Notes: generated by a model from the sequence alone, not told the origin. A stretch of DNA of 64,000 nucleotides from Cupriavidus sp. U2 (GCF_009663685.2 NZ_RCOG02000001.1:152-64151); one strand, 5' to 3'; positions 18,254 through 27,042 are shown, numbered from the stretch's first letter. A program made the numbers and translations.

Positions 18254-19318
18254 CTAGGCCGAAGCGTTGCTGATGCCGGCGCCGCTGAACGTGGCCATCT
18301 CGCGCAGGAAGGCAACGGCCGACGCCACCAGCGGCCAGGCCAGCGCGGCGCCGGTGCCTTCGCCCAGACGCAGGTCCAGTGCCAGCAGCGGCTCGGCCTT
18401 GAACTCGGCCAGCAGCGCGCGGTGGCCCTGCTCGTGGGAACAGTGCGAGAACACGCAGTACTGCAGCACGTTTGGGTCGATGCGCGCGGCCACCAGCAGC
18501 GCCGCCGAGGCGATGAAGCCATCCACCAGGATCACCATGCGGCTGGCGGCCGCCGCCAGGTAGGCGCCGGTCATCGCCGCGATCTCGAAGCCGCCGAACG
18601 TGGCCAGCACGTCCAGCGGATCGGTGGCGTCCGGATGCCGCGCCAGCGCCTGCGCCAGAATCTCGCGCTTGCGCGCCACGCCGGCGTCGTCCAGCCCCGT
18701 GCCGCGCCCGGTGCAGGCTTCCAGCGGCAGGCCGGTCAGCCGGCTCATCAGGCAGGCCGCCGCCGAGGTATTGGCAATGCCCATCTCGCCAAACCCGATC
18801 ACATTGGTGCCCTGCTGCGCGTGGCGCAGCACCCGCGCGATGCCGGTGTTGATGGCCGCACCGGCCTCGGCCGGGGTCATGGCCGGCTGCTCGACGAAAT
18901 TGCGCGTGCCATTGGCCACGCGGCTGTTGACCAGCCCCGGCGACGCCGGCAGCGGCGCACGCACGCCCACGTCGACCACTTCGAGCACCATGCCATGCTG
19001 GCGCGTGAAGACGTTGATGGCGGCCCCGCCGTTCAGGAAATTCAGCACCATCTGCGCGGTGACTTCGGCCGGGAAGGCGCTGACGCCGGCATCGGCCACG
19101 CCATGGTCGCCCGCGAGCACGATGATCGCGGGCCGGTTCAGGTCGGGCACGGTTTCGCCACGGATCATGCCGATCTGCAGCGCCAGCGATTCCAGCCGGC
19201 CCAGCGACCCGGGCGGCTTGGTCTTGTCGTCGATGGCCGCCTGCAGCGCGTCGCGCAGCGATTCGTCCAGCGGCGCGATCGGCGGCAGGGTCAGCGCAAA
19301 GTCGGAAATATGGGTCAT
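18254..19318 (-). CDS. cobT: Nicotinate-nucleotide-dimethylbenzimidazole phosphoribosyltransferase
   Basis: 354 residues, the normal CobT length. It makes alpha-ribazole phosphate from dimethylbenzimidazole and nicotinate mononucleotide, activating the lower ligand. Characteristic segments are DDKTKPPGSLGRLE (about 30-43), VLAGDHGVADAGVSAFP, FLNGGAAINVF, GFGEMGIANTSAAA, and the C-terminal LGEGTGAALAWPLV that holds the catalytic glutamate. It lies between cobO (67-bp gap) and cobS. No bluB or other dimethylbenzimidazole synthesis gene is visible in the window. Confidence 0.96.
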   Translation of the reverse strand: MTHISDFALTLPPIAPLDESLRDALQAAIDDKTKPPGSLGRLESLALQIGMIRGETVPDLNRPAIIVLAGDHGVADAGVSAFPAEVTAQMVLNFLNGGAAINVFTRQHGMVLEVVDVGVRAPLPASPGLVNSRVANGTRNFVEQPAMTPAEAGAAINTGIARVLRHAQQGTNVIGFGEMGIANTSAAACLMSRLTGLPLEACTGRGTGLDDAGVARKREILAQALARHPDATDPLDVLATFGGFEIAAMTGAYLAAAASRMVILVDGFIASAALLVAARIDPNVLQYCVFSHCSHEQGHRALLAEFKAEPLLALDLRLGEGTGAALAWPLVASAVAFLREMATFSGAGISNASA

Positions 19319-19385
19319 CAGTCTTCTTTCGATCCTCGGGGAACGCCAGCCCGGCGAAGCGGAAGCGGCGCTGGCCGGCGTTCTC

Positions 19386-20018
19386 CTACATTTCTACGCC
19401 ACGTTGGGCCTTGATGCCCTGCTGGAACGCGTGTTTGACGGGCGTCATGTCGGTCACCGTGTCGGCCGCTTCCACCAGTGCGGGCGGCGCGCCGCGGCCC
19501 GTGATCACCACATGCTGCATCGCGGGACGCGCACGCAGATCGGCGATCACGGTCTCGACATCAAGATAGTGCAACTTCAGCGCAATGTTCAGTTCATCGA
19601 ACAGCACCAGGCCGATCGACGGGTCGCGCAGCATGCGCCGGGCCACCTCCCACGCGGCCTCGGCCTTGGCCACGTCGCGGGCGCGGTCCTGGGTTTCCCA
19701 GGTGTAGCCCTCGCCCATCACATGGAATTCGCATTGGTCCGGAAAGCGCCGCAGGAACATTTCCTCGCCGCTCGGGATGGCACCCTTGATGAACTGGACC
19801 ACGCCCGTGTGCATGCCATGCCCCATCGCGCGCACCACCATGCCGAAGCCCGAGCTGGACTTGCCCTTGCCGTTGCCGGTGGTGATGACGATCACACCGC
19901 GCTCGGTCTGGGCGGCGGCAATCCTGGCATCGACCACCTCCTTCTTGCGGACCATGCGGTTCTTGTGGCGCTCGTCGCGACCGTCGTCGCTCGGGCTCGG
20001 GTGTTCGGTATCGCTCAT
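19386..20018 (-). CDS. cobO: Cob(I)yrinic acid a,c-diamide adenosyltransferase
   Basis: 210-residue CobA/CobO/BtuR-type corrinoid adenosyltransferase, using ATP to attach the 5'-deoxyadenosyl group to Co(I) corrinoids. The P-loop variant ITTGNGKGKSSSGFGM is near residues 47-62. GMHTGVVQFIKG, FDELNIALKLHYLDV and VITGRGAPPALVEAADTVTDM are typical. The charged N-terminal stretch (DDGRDERHKNRMVRKKEVVDARI) matches the family. ATG 20018 overlaps btuD by ATGA. It serves both de novo synthesis and salvage of imported corrinoids. Confidence 0.95.
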   Translation of the reverse strand: MSDTEHPSPSDDGRDERHKNRMVRKKEVVDARIAAAQTERGVIVITTGNGKGKSSSGFGMVVRAMGHGMHTGVVQFIKGAIPSGEEMFLRRFPDQCEFHVMGEGYTWETQDRARDVAKAEAAWEVARRMLRDPSIGLVLFDELNIALKLHYLDVETVIADLRARPAMQHVVITGRGAPPALVEAADTVTDMTPVKHAFQQGIKAQRGVEM

Positions 20019-20824
20019 GGTGTCTTTCCGTCGGGGATCAGCGCGGTATGGATGCCGTCGCTGATGCTGATAATGGGGGTGCGCAGTGCGTGCGAGCACC
20101 GCGCGGGCGTCAGGACCTCGTGCGCCGGGCCGTGCAGCGCGACGCCGTCTTCTGCCATCAGCAACGCATGGGTGGCGTGCCGGCGCGCGAGCGTCAGGTC
20201 GTGCAGGATCACCACGGCGGCGTGGCGGCCGGCACGGGTCAGGCGTCGCAGCAGGTCGAGCACCAGGATCTGGTGGCGCAGGTCCAGGTGCGAGACCGGT
20301 TCGTCCAGCATCAGCAGCGGCGCCTGCTGGGCCAGCACCGCGGCCAGCGACACGCGCTGGCGCTCCCCGCCGGACAGGGTCAGCACATCGCGCGCGGCCA
20401 GCGCGTCGAGATCGCACTGGGCCATCACATCGCGCACCACGCGGTCGTCGTCGCGCTTGCCCCAGCCCCAGCCGCTCATGTGCGGATGACGGCCGATGCG
20501 CACCGCATCTTCCACCACCATCGAGAACGTGTCATGCACGGCCTGCGGCAGATAGGCGCGCTGGCGGGCCAGCGTGGCCGGCGCCACCTGCGCGGCGGCC
20601 ACGCCGTCGATTTCCACGGCCCCGCCATCGGGCGCGTGCAAGCCGGCCAGCACGCCCATCAGCGTGGATTTGCCCACGCCGTTCGGACCCACGACGCACC
20701 AGAGCTGGCCCGCCTGGATGGACAGCGACAGGCCATCGACCAGCACCCGCTGGCCCGCGCGCAGGCGCACGTCGCGCAGCGACAAGACGGGACACGGGGC
20801 CAGCGGCTCGGACCATGCGTTCAT
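20015..20824 (-). CDS. btuD: Cobalamin/iron-chelate type ABC transporter ATP-binding protein
   Basis: 269-residue ABC ATPase. Walker A is VGPNGVGKSTLMG (about 43-55), the signature motif LTLSGGERQRVSLAAVL, Walker B PLLMLDEPVSHLD, and the switch histidine VVILHDLTLA. It is of the FecE/BtuD type that energises uptake of B12 or siderophores. It overlaps btuC upstream and cobO downstream by four bases each. Assignment to corrinoid transport rests on the riboswitch-headed operon with BtuB and cobalamin synthesis genes. Confidence 0.9.
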   Translation of the reverse strand: MNAWSEPLAPCPVLSLRDVRLRAGQRVLVDGLSLSIQAGQLWCVVGPNGVGKSTLMGVLAGLHAPDGGAVEIDGVAAAQVAPATLARQRAYLPQAVHDTFSMVVEDAVRIGRHPHMSGWGWGKRDDDRVVRDVMAQCDLDALAARDVLTLSGGERQRVSLAAVLAQQAPLLMLDEPVSHLDLRHQILVLDLLRRLTRAGRHAAVVILHDLTLARRHATHALLMAEDGVALHGPAHEVLTPARCSHALRTPIISISDGIHTALIPDGKTP

Positions 20825-21828
20825 CGCGGCCTCCGCAGCAGCAGGTAAAGGAAGGTGGGCACGCCCAGCAGCGCGGTGATGACCCCCACCGGCAACTGCG
20901 CCGGCGCGATCACCGTGCGGGCGATCAGATCGGCCGCCATCAGCAGCGTGCCGCCCAGCAGCACCGACGCGGGCAGCAGCTGCCGCTGGTCGTTGCCCCA
21001 CGCCAGGCGCACCATGTGCGGCACCACCAGTCCGACAAAGCCGATGGACCCGGCCGTGGTGATGGCCGCAGCGATGGCCAACGAGGCAATCAGGAAAGTG
21101 GCCAGCCTGACGCGACCCACGCGCACGCCCAGCGACTGCGCCACGGTCTCGCCAAGCAGCATCACGTTCAGCGCACGCGCCATCGGCATCGCCAGCCCCA
21201 GCGCCACGACCAGCGTGGCCAGCGCCCAGCCGTAGCTGGCCGTGCCGCCCAGGTCGCCGGTCAGCCAGAACAGCATGCCGCGCAGCCGCGATTCCGGCGC
21301 GATGGCCAGGATCAGCGTGATCAGCGCGCCCCAGCCGGCCGCCAGGATCACGCCAGTCAGCAGCAGCCGCGCGCCGGCCTCGTGGTGGCCGCCCTGGACT
21401 TGCGGATGCAGCAGGTCGCGCCGCGCCAGCGTGGCCACCAGCAGCATCGAACAGAGCGCGCCGCCCGCCGCGCCGGACTGGACAACCCACAGCGGCAGCG
21501 ATAGCAGCATCGCCAGCAGCGCGCCCGTGGAGGCGCCGCCGGACACGCCCAGCACATAGGGCTCGGCCAGCGGATTGCGCAGCAGCACCTGCATCAGCGC
21601 GCCGGACAGCGCCAGCAGGCCGCCGCAGGCAAACGCCGCCGCCGCGCGCGGCAGCCGCAGTTCGCGCACGATGGCGCCGGCCGTGCCGGTATCGGCGCCG
21701 GTCAGCGCCTGCCAGACCTGCGCGATGTCCAGCGCGACGCTGCCGGCCGCCAGCGACAGCGCGAACACCGCCGCCCCGGCCAAGGCCAGGACGGTCCAGA
21801 CGGTCAGCGCGCGGCGCAGTTCGGTCAT
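20821..21828 (-). CDS. btuC: Cobalamin-type ABC transporter permease (FecCD/BtuC family)
   Basis: 335-residue inner-membrane permease of the FecCD family with about ten helices. Family landmarks are RLPRAAAAFACGGLLALSGALMQVLLRNPLAEPYVLGVSGGA near residues 58-100, and the C-terminal GSIGFVGLVVPHMVRL and LIARTVIAPAQLPVGVITALLGVPTFLYLL. It forms the BtuC2D2 core with the next gene. It starts 16 bases after the btuB stop and overlaps btuD by ATGA. The cognate binding protein is most likely BtuF from the facing operon. Confidence 0.92.
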   Translation of the reverse strand: MTELRRALTVWTVLALAGAAVFALSLAAGSVALDIAQVWQALTGADTGTAGAIVRELRLPRAAAAFACGGLLALSGALMQVLLRNPLAEPYVLGVSGGASTGALLAMLLSLPLWVVQSGAAGGALCSMLLVATLARRDLLHPQVQGGHHEAGARLLLTGVILAAGWGALITLILAIAPESRLRGMLFWLTGDLGGTASYGWALATLVVALGLAMPMARALNVMLLGETVAQSLGVRVGRVRLATFLIASLAIAAAITTAGSIGFVGLVVPHMVRLAWGNDQRQLLPASVLLGGTLLMAADLIARTVIAPAQLPVGVITALLGVPTFLYLLLRRPR

Positions 21829-21844
21829 GACGTGACGTCAGGCC

Positions 21845-23845
21845 CTACTTCTGGCGCCAGCCGAGCGTGATGAACCCGGCGCGGCCCTGCGTGTTGTAGG
21901 GCCAGGCAAGCTGGTAGTTCTTGTCGAACAGGTTTTCCACACGGGCAGCCACGAACCATTGCTTGTCGATGTTGTAGCGGGCATTGAGGTTGACGATACC
22001 GTATCCGCCCAGGACGCGCGCGCTGTTGTCGAGCCGCTCCGACGACAGCAGCCATTCGCCGCCAAAGCGCCAGTTGCCGAAGTTGCGGCCCACGTCGAAC
22101 GACGCATGCCGCCGCGCCCGGCGCAGTAGCTGGGTGTTGCTGCTCTGGTCCACGGGATTCTGGAAGGTCACGGCGGCGCCCAGGTCGGTACCCCAGATCG
22201 TGGCGCGCCACGAGGCCTCGATGCCCTGCACCTTGGCCTTGTTGACATTCTGTGCCAGGAACACGCCGCTGCCCACTGCGGTCGACACGATCAGGTCGTC
22301 ATAGCGGGTTTCGAAAGCGGTCACGCGCAGCAGGCCGGCGCTGGCCGTGTCGACCTGCACGCCTGCCTCGGCGGACTTGGCGCGTTCGGGCTGCAGGTTC
22401 GGCTGGCCGAAGCCCGGGTAATACAGCTCGTTGAAGGTCGGCGCGCGGAACGCATTGCTGACGTTGGCGATCAGCTTGACCTGATCGGTCACGTTGAAGC
22501 CATAGCCAGCAAAGAAGCTGCCCTGGTTGCCGAAGTCGGAATAGTGGTCGTTGCGGGCGTTCAGCTGCAGCTGGTTCCGGCCAATCCGGCCTTCATAGCC
22601 GCCGTACACCGAAAACACGTTGCGCGACGGCGCGTTGTACGCGCTGGACGCCAGCGTCTGCTGCAGCCAGTCGGTGCCGAACAGCAGCTTGTGGTCGGGC
22701 GTCAGCGCGTATTCGTTCTGCCAGTTGAACTGGCGGTTACGCGTACTGAACAGGCTGTCGAACAGGCCGTTCTTCGTGCCTTCGCTGCGGTCTTCGCTCT
22801 GCGCGATCTTGAAGTGCGTGGTCCACGCCGAGGTCACCTTGCCATTGACGAACGCCGACAGCGTGTAGAGCTCGCTGTTCATGCGGAAATCGTCGGTCGG
22901 CTTGCCGCTGGTGCTGTCGTACGACAGGTCGCTCTTCGAGTAGTACGCGGCGAAGCCGGCATCCCAGTCGGACGTGAACTTGTGGCGGATCTGGCCCGAC
23001 ACGCTCTTGTTCTCGTACGGGTTGTCGCCGGGGTTCGGCCCGTTGCCGCGCCGGACTGCCGCGGCATTCGCGGCGGCCCACTGGTTATAGTTGATCGACG
23101 AAAAACCGTCGGTCTTGAAGATCGAGCTGGTCAGGTTGAACGACGTATCGCCAATCTGGCCGCCGTAGCCGACGGTGCCCTGGCGCGTGTTGTTGCTGCC
23201 GTACTCCACCTGCGCATTGGCCGCGGGGGCCTGGCCGGCGCCATTCTTGGTGAAGATCTGCACCACGCCGCCGATGGCGTCCGATCCGTACAGCGCAGAC
23301 ACGTTGCCGCGTACCACCTCGATATGGTCGATCTGGTCGGGCAGGATGTTCGCCAGCTGGGCCGTACCGCCGCTGACGCCGGCCACGCGCACGCCATCGA
23401 TGAGGATCAGCACCTGGTTCGAATTGGCGCCGCGCATGAACAGCGACGTATTGGCGCCCATGCCGCCATTGGCGGCGAATTCGACACCGGCCTGGCCGCG
23501 CAGCAGCGAGCGCAGGTCGGGCGCCTGCGAATCGACGATGTCCTCCTGGGTCACCACCGTGGTGTGCGGCAGCGCCTCGGTCACACGCTGCGCGGTGCGC
23601 GAGGCGGTGACCACAACGGGTGCCAGCGACTGGGGCTGGGCCGCCGCCGGCTGTGCGGCGGGTGCGGGGGATGTGGCTTCGGCGGGTGCGGCAGGCGCGA
23701 CGGGCGCCGCCTCGGCGGGGGCCTCCTGGGCAAACGCCGGGATATGGGACGCGCAAAGAACGGCAACGGCCGCCATGATGGCGGGCACGGACGGGCCAAC
23801 CGGCGGCTTCACCGCGACGGTCGACCTGGATGGCGTGGAACGCAT
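21845..23845 (-). CDS. btuB: TonB-dependent outer-membrane receptor for cobalamin (BtuB-like)
   Basis: 666 residues. A signal peptide (AAVAVLCASHIPAFAQ, cleavage about residue 40) is followed by a linker of alanine, proline and glutamate repeats (about 41-72). The TonB box region is APVVVTASR (about 75-83). The plug domain has ILIDGVRV and VVRGNVSALYGSDAIGGVVQIFTK, and a 22-strand barrel completes it. BtuB imports B12 across the outer membrane using TonB energy. Identification as corrinoid-specific rests mainly on the cobalamin riboswitch just upstream and the cob/btu genes downstream. The extreme C-terminus ends in K rather than the usual aromatic residue. It is the first gene of the seven-gene operon. 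Confidence 0.92.
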   Translation of the reverse strand: MRSTPSRSTVAVKPPVGPSVPAIMAAVAVLCASHIPAFAQEAPAEAAPVAPAAPAEATSPAPAAQPAAAQPQSLAPVVVTASRTAQRVTEALPHTTVVTQEDIVDSQAPDLRSLLRGQAGVEFAANGGMGANTSLFMRGANSNQVLILIDGVRVAGVSGGTAQLANILPDQIDHIEVVRGNVSALYGSDAIGGVVQIFTKNGAGQAPAANAQVEYGSNNTRQGTVGYGGQIGDTSFNLTSSIFKTDGFSSINYNQWAAANAAAVRRGNGPNPGDNPYENKSVSGQIRHKFTSDWDAGFAAYYSKSDLSYDSTSGKPTDDFRMNSELYTLSAFVNGKVTSAWTTHFKIAQSEDRSEGTKNGLFDSLFSTRNRQFNWQNEYALTPDHKLLFGTDWLQQTLASSAYNAPSRNVFSVYGGYEGRIGRNQLQLNARNDHYSDFGNQGSFFAGYGFNVTDQVKLIANVSNAFRAPTFNELYYPGFGQPNLQPERAKSAEAGVQVDTASAGLLRVTAFETRYDDLIVSTAVGSGVFLAQNVNKAKVQGIEASWRATIWGTDLGAAVTFQNPVDQSSNTQLLRRARRHASFDVGRNFGNWRFGGEWLLSSERLDNSARVLGGYGIVNLNARYNIDKQWFVAARVENLFDKNYQLAWPYNTQGRAGFITLGWRQK

Positions 23846-23934
23846 GAGCAGGATGGATGAGAACGGCCGGGCCCGTTCCCCCGCGGACCTGATGGCGAAT
23901 GGGCGTGCCGCATGGGGTGCGGACGCCCGCGTTC

Positions 23935-24170
23935 TTCAGGCCGGTATCCGGGCTGACGACATCAGGCAGGCCGCCTTCCCGATGGGCTCCCCGCAACTTC
24001 CGGCGAGTCCGTATCAGTGGCCTTGGCCCGCCCTGCGAACGACGCTTGGCGTGTTCGCGGTCGCTTACCGTTGCGGGGGCAGCACAGGTTGGCCTGCCCC
24101 GCTCGCGTCCAGCCTGGCCGATCGACGTCGCGCCGGGCTGGCGGGCGGTACCCGGCTCCCTGTTTCCCGT
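23935..24170 (-). promoter_or_regulatory. Cobalamin riboswitch
   Basis: Read on the minus strand, this leader carries the expected conserved blocks in order: AAACAGGGAGCCGGG (about 24165-24151), TGCTGCCCCCGCAACGGTAAG (about 24086-24066), GCCACTG (about 24023-24017), GGGAAGG (about 23982-23976), and the B12 box region GTCAGCCCGGATACCGGCC (about 23958-23940). It ends about 90 bases before the btuB start. By analogy with proteobacterial btuB leaders, adenosylcobalamin binding should reduce expression of btuB and the downstream cob/btu genes. I did not resolve whether control is by termination or by ribosome-site masking. Confidence 0.95.
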
Positions 24171-24220
24171 TGAACTGCAGCCCCTGCGTAAGGCGGCCGC
24201 GAGCACCTGGAACGTGCGCG

Positions 24221-24249
24221 AGTGTAGGGAGTTTCAAAGTTGGCGTCAA
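24221..24249 (-). promoter_or_regulatory. Sigma-70-type promoter of the riboswitch-btuB operon
   Basis: On the minus strand TTGACG (24249-24244) and TACACT (24226-24221) are separated by exactly 17 bases, which would start transcription near 24214, about 45 bases before the first conserved riboswitch block. This is one of the best promoter matches in the window. Confidence 0.7.
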
Positions 24250-24430
24250 TGCGAGGGGTCAAGTTGCCGATATCCGTGATTGACACGCGAAATCGCGCCG
24301 TTCGCCGCAGATCGGTGCAACTTCCGTGCGGCAGCAAAGTCTCACCGGTCGCATTGACGGTAGCCCCCGCGTGTGCATCGGCTAGAATCCCCAAACCTGA
24401 CCCTTACTCCTACCGGACACGACAGGCACT

Positions 24431-24754
24431 ATGCTCAACGAACTCGAACAACTGGCCGCCAAGATCGGGCGCGTGCTGCATCATGCGGACACCCTGGCGG
24501 CGGAAAACCAGCGGCTGCGCGCGGAGATCGACCGCCTGCAGGCCGAGGCGAGCACGTTGCGCGCGGACCGCGAAGCCATGGCGGCCGACCGCGAGCTGCT
24601 CAACATCAAGATCGAGGAGGCGCAACTGCGCATCCAGTCCATCCTCGACAAGCTGCCCACCGCCAGCGACGCGCGCCAGCTCGACCTGCTCGGCGACGGC
24701 CAGTCCCGCGCCGCATCGGAAGGTTCGCAGCAAGCCCCCGGAGAACACGCATGA
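24431..24754 (+). CDS. Small coiled-coil protein (TIGR02449-type, ZapB-like) upstream of zapA
   Basis: 107 residues, almost entirely a predicted coiled coil. Heptad-like leucine and alanine positions run from LNELEQLAAKIGRVLHHADTL to about residue 75 (LRIQSILDKLP), with a polar disordered tail. I recognise it as the small protein that precedes zapA in many beta- and gammaproteobacteria (TIGR02449 type). By its position and coiled coil it may act with the FtsZ-associated ZapA, but that is inference. Its stop overlaps the zapA start (ATGA), so translation is coupled. A TAGAAT hexamer at 24383-24388 may be its -10 element. Confidence 0.8.
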   Translation: MLNELEQLAAKIGRVLHHADTLAAENQRLRAEIDRLQAEASTLRADREAMAADRELLNIKIEEAQLRIQSILDKLPTASDARQLDLLGDGQSRAASEGSQQAPGEHA

Positions 24755-25074
24755 GCAACAAGCAAGTGGAACTGAACATCGCAGGCCAGCCCTACCGTTT
24801 CGCGATCTCGCCGGAGAACGAGGCCGCGCTGCTGGAAGCCGCGGCGCTGGTCGACGACAAGATGAACAAGCTCAAGGGCAGCGTGTCGGCCAAGGGCGTG
24901 GAGCGCGTGGCCGTGATGGCGGCCATCAGCATTGCGTCGGACCTGCTGGCCATGCGCCGCAAGCAGGAAGAGGACGGCACGATTCCGGTGGACGCGGTGC
25001 GCGCGCGCATTCGCGAACTGAACGACCGCGCCGACGAGGCGCTGCGCCAGTACGCGCACGTGGGCACGCGCTGA
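24751..25074 (+). CDS. zapA: Cell division protein ZapA
   Basis: 107-residue ZapA, a cytoplasmic protein that bundles FtsZ filaments at the division ring. The N-terminal globular part is KQVELNIAGQPYRFAISPENEAALLEAAALVDDKM, followed by a long helix (VERVAVMAAISIASDLLAMRRKQ) and a C-terminal coiled coil. ATG 24751 follows GGAGAA at good spacing and overlaps the preceding stop by four bases. Gene order zapA then 6S RNA matches that of many proteobacteria, including E. coli. Confidence 0.95.
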   Translation: MSNKQVELNIAGQPYRFAISPENEAALLEAAALVDDKMNKLKGSVSAKGVERVAVMAAISIASDLLAMRRKQEEDGTIPVDAVRARIRELNDRADEALRQYAHVGTR

Positions 25075-25222
25075 GCCGCCAAAAAAACCCTGACGGCAAC
25101 ACTTGAATTGCGCAGCGTCGGCCAGATATGTCGTCCATGTGAAGCCGATGCCGCGCCCGGCCGCATGATGTGCATGGATATGCCGGTTGTTGTGGAAAAT
25201 GTAACGTCCCGACGTATCCGGC

Positions 25223-25251
25223 TTGGTATCACTGACGTCGCGGTGTATAGT
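25223..25251 (+). promoter_or_regulatory. Promoter upstream of the 6S RNA region
   Basis: TTGGTA (25223-25228) and TATAGT (25246-25251) are 17 bases apart, predicting a start near 25258, about 150 bases before the mature 6S RNA. E. coli ssrS also has a distal promoter giving a processed precursor, so this could be the analogue, or it could drive a separate RNA. Confidence 0.65.
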
Positions 25252-25335
25252 GGAGCCACTGCGCGGCGAGACTGACCGACGCAGTTGGATGGTCGGGTTA
25301 TCGGGCCTGGCCGCCGTTTCCATCCCATCCTAGTT

Positions 25336-25407
25336 TGAAACGGCAAACGTCTGACATCCCAAGCGTGTTGCACGCACAGGAACTCAAGTCAGACGTTTGA
25401 CAGTTTC
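25336..25407 (+). repeat. Long inverted repeat directly upstream of 6S RNA
   Basis: CAAACGTCTGAC (25344-25355) and GTCAGACGTTTG (25388-25399) are a perfect 12-bp inverted repeat. It extends imperfectly through GAAAC...GTTTC to the 5' edge of the 6S RNA. The loop holds a small nested hairpin GCGTG-TTG-CACGC. No T-tract follows, so it is not a terminator. It may be a structured 5' precursor or an operator. Confidence 0.7.
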
Positions 25408-25622
25408 CCTGCCTGGTTCGTGAGGGTCATAAACTCCTTGAACCGATATGCATTGCATGGTGCGGGATCATGTCGTGTGGGCGAGCGCGTTACCGCATTC
25501 ATAGTCCTGGCTTCGGTCCGGACTCCCTGAGTGGGCGATGTACCCGAAATACGACTTCCGCAGCCACTCTGAACCTCACTTGGGTTCAGGATGCCGACCC
25601 AGCGGCCGAGGCGGGGACCCCC
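25405..25622 (+). ncRNA. ssrS: 6S RNA
   Basis: The closing stem is CCCTGCCT (from 25407) pairing with AGGCGGGG (to 25618). The 5' strand contains CCTTGAACCGATAT followed by a hairpin, and the 3' strand contains CACTTGGGTTCAGG and CAGCGGCCGAGGCGGGG. These match the order of conserved blocks in E. coli 6S RNA, including the CCGATAT near nucleotide 38. 6S RNA binds the sigma-70 RNA polymerase holoenzyme and represses promoters in stationary phase. Position downstream of zapA is the classical synteny. Exact ends are estimates from the stem. Confidence 0.88.
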
Positions 25623-25636
25623 TTCAAGTGGTGAAG

Positions 25637-25668
25637 AGGCGGTGGTTTCAACGAACCACCGCCTTTTT
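25637..25668 (+). terminator. Rho-independent terminator after 6S RNA
   Basis: AGGCGGTGGTT (25637-25647) pairs perfectly with AACCACCGCCT (25654-25664) around a six-base loop and is followed by a T-tract. It ends the 6S transcript 30 bases before the EVE-domain gene. Confidence 0.9.
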
Positions 25669-25697
25669 CATTTCAACGCCTGACCTGTCACGGATCC

Positions 25698-26171
<474 letters not shown>

Positions 26172-26176
26172 CATCT

Positions 26177-26213
26177 GCGGCTGCAGTCTTCTGGCCGCGC
26201 CGCATTTTTTTTT
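26177..26213 (+). terminator. Probable Rho-independent terminator after the EVE gene
   Basis: GCGGC...CAG-TCTT-CTG-GCCGC can fold into a short GC-rich hairpin and is followed within a few bases by an uninterrupted run of nine to ten T residues (about 26204-26213). Confidence 0.65.
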
Positions 26214-26328
26214 GCCCGCCTTAACCCCGATCCGGCCGCCCGGCCGTTAGAGCTTTCATGCAGGGGCCCGCATGGAACGAAATGCGAGGCTTCGCATCTG
26301 ATAGCCATCACATTGATCGGAGAACAAT

Positions 26329-27027
26329 ATGAAGAAATTGCTGGTCGCCTCGCTGCTGGGCACTGCCGCCGCCGTGGCCTCGGCCCAGACCGTTGCCGTG
26401 CCGCAGCCTTCGGGCGTGCTGTCGTTGTCCGCCGAAGCCGTGACCGAGGTGCCGACCGACGTGGTCACGCTGGTCCTGGCCACCGAGCAGGAAGGCCCCG
26501 AGCCTTCCGCCATTTCGAACGCGCTGTCGTCGCGCACCCAGGCGGCACTGACGCAAGCCAAGCGCGTGTCGGGCGTGGAAGCGCAATCCGGCGGCTTCAC
26601 GATTCATCCGAATACCGACCGCAACGGCAAGATCAGCACGTGGCGCGGCCGTTCGGAGATCATCCTCAAGTCCAAGGACTTCGCCGCCGTGTCGAAGCTG
26701 GCCGGCGAACTGGCCAACCACATGCAGGTGCAGAACGTCGGATTCTCGCTGTCGCGCGAGGCCCGCCGCGCCGCCGAGCAGAAACTGGCCGACCAGGCCG
26801 TGGCGGCATTCCGCGACAAGGCGCAGGCCACGACCAAGCTGTTCGGCTTCAGCAGCTTCACGATCCGCGAAGTCTCGGTCAATGAGTCGGGCGGCGTGAT
26901 GCCGCCGGTGCCGCGCATGTACGCGGCCAAGGCCATGTCAGCCGATGCCGGCACGCCGATTCCGGTGGAAGGCGGCAAGACCCAGGTGACCGTGTCGGTC
27001 AACGGGTCCGTGCAGATGGTGAAGTAA
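26329..27027 (+). CDS. SIMPL domain-containing protein (DUF541), periplasmic
   Basis: 232 residues with a clear signal peptide (KKLLVASLLGTAAAVASAQ, cleavage about residue 20) and one SIMPL/DUF541 domain. Family marks are LSLSAEAVTEVPTDVVTLVLATEQEG, the YNxxP-like region near FTIHPNTDRNGKISTWRGRSEI, and the terminal VTVSVNGSVQMV strand. The family forms ring-like periplasmic or membrane-associated oligomers of uncertain function (E. coli YggE relatives, linked to oxidative stress). The start follows GGAGAACAAT. It is monocistronic, bounded by terminators on both sides. Confidence 0.88.
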   Translation: MKKLLVASLLGTAAAVASAQTVAVPQPSGVLSLSAEAVTEVPTDVVTLVLATEQEGPEPSAISNALSSRTQAALTQAKRVSGVEAQSGGFTIHPNTDRNGKISTWRGRSEIILKSKDFAAVSKLAGELANHMQVQNVGFSLSREARRAAEQKLADQAVAAFRDKAQATTKLFGFSSFTIREVSVNESGGVMPPVPRMYAAKAMSADAGTPIPVEGGKTQVTVSVNGSVQMVK

Positions 27028-27042
27028 GCGACAACGCAACAA

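Noticed and set aside
11555..23845. Cobalamin cluster as a horizontally acquired island
   Set aside because: No integrase, tRNA, boundary repeat or obvious change in base composition is seen, and gene content resembles the usual Burkholderiaceae arrangement.
25397..25440. TTGACA at the end of the inverted repeat as the 6S RNA promoter
   Set aside because: A matching -10 would fall about 30 bases inside the predicted 6S RNA closing stem, which would remove the conserved 5' strand.
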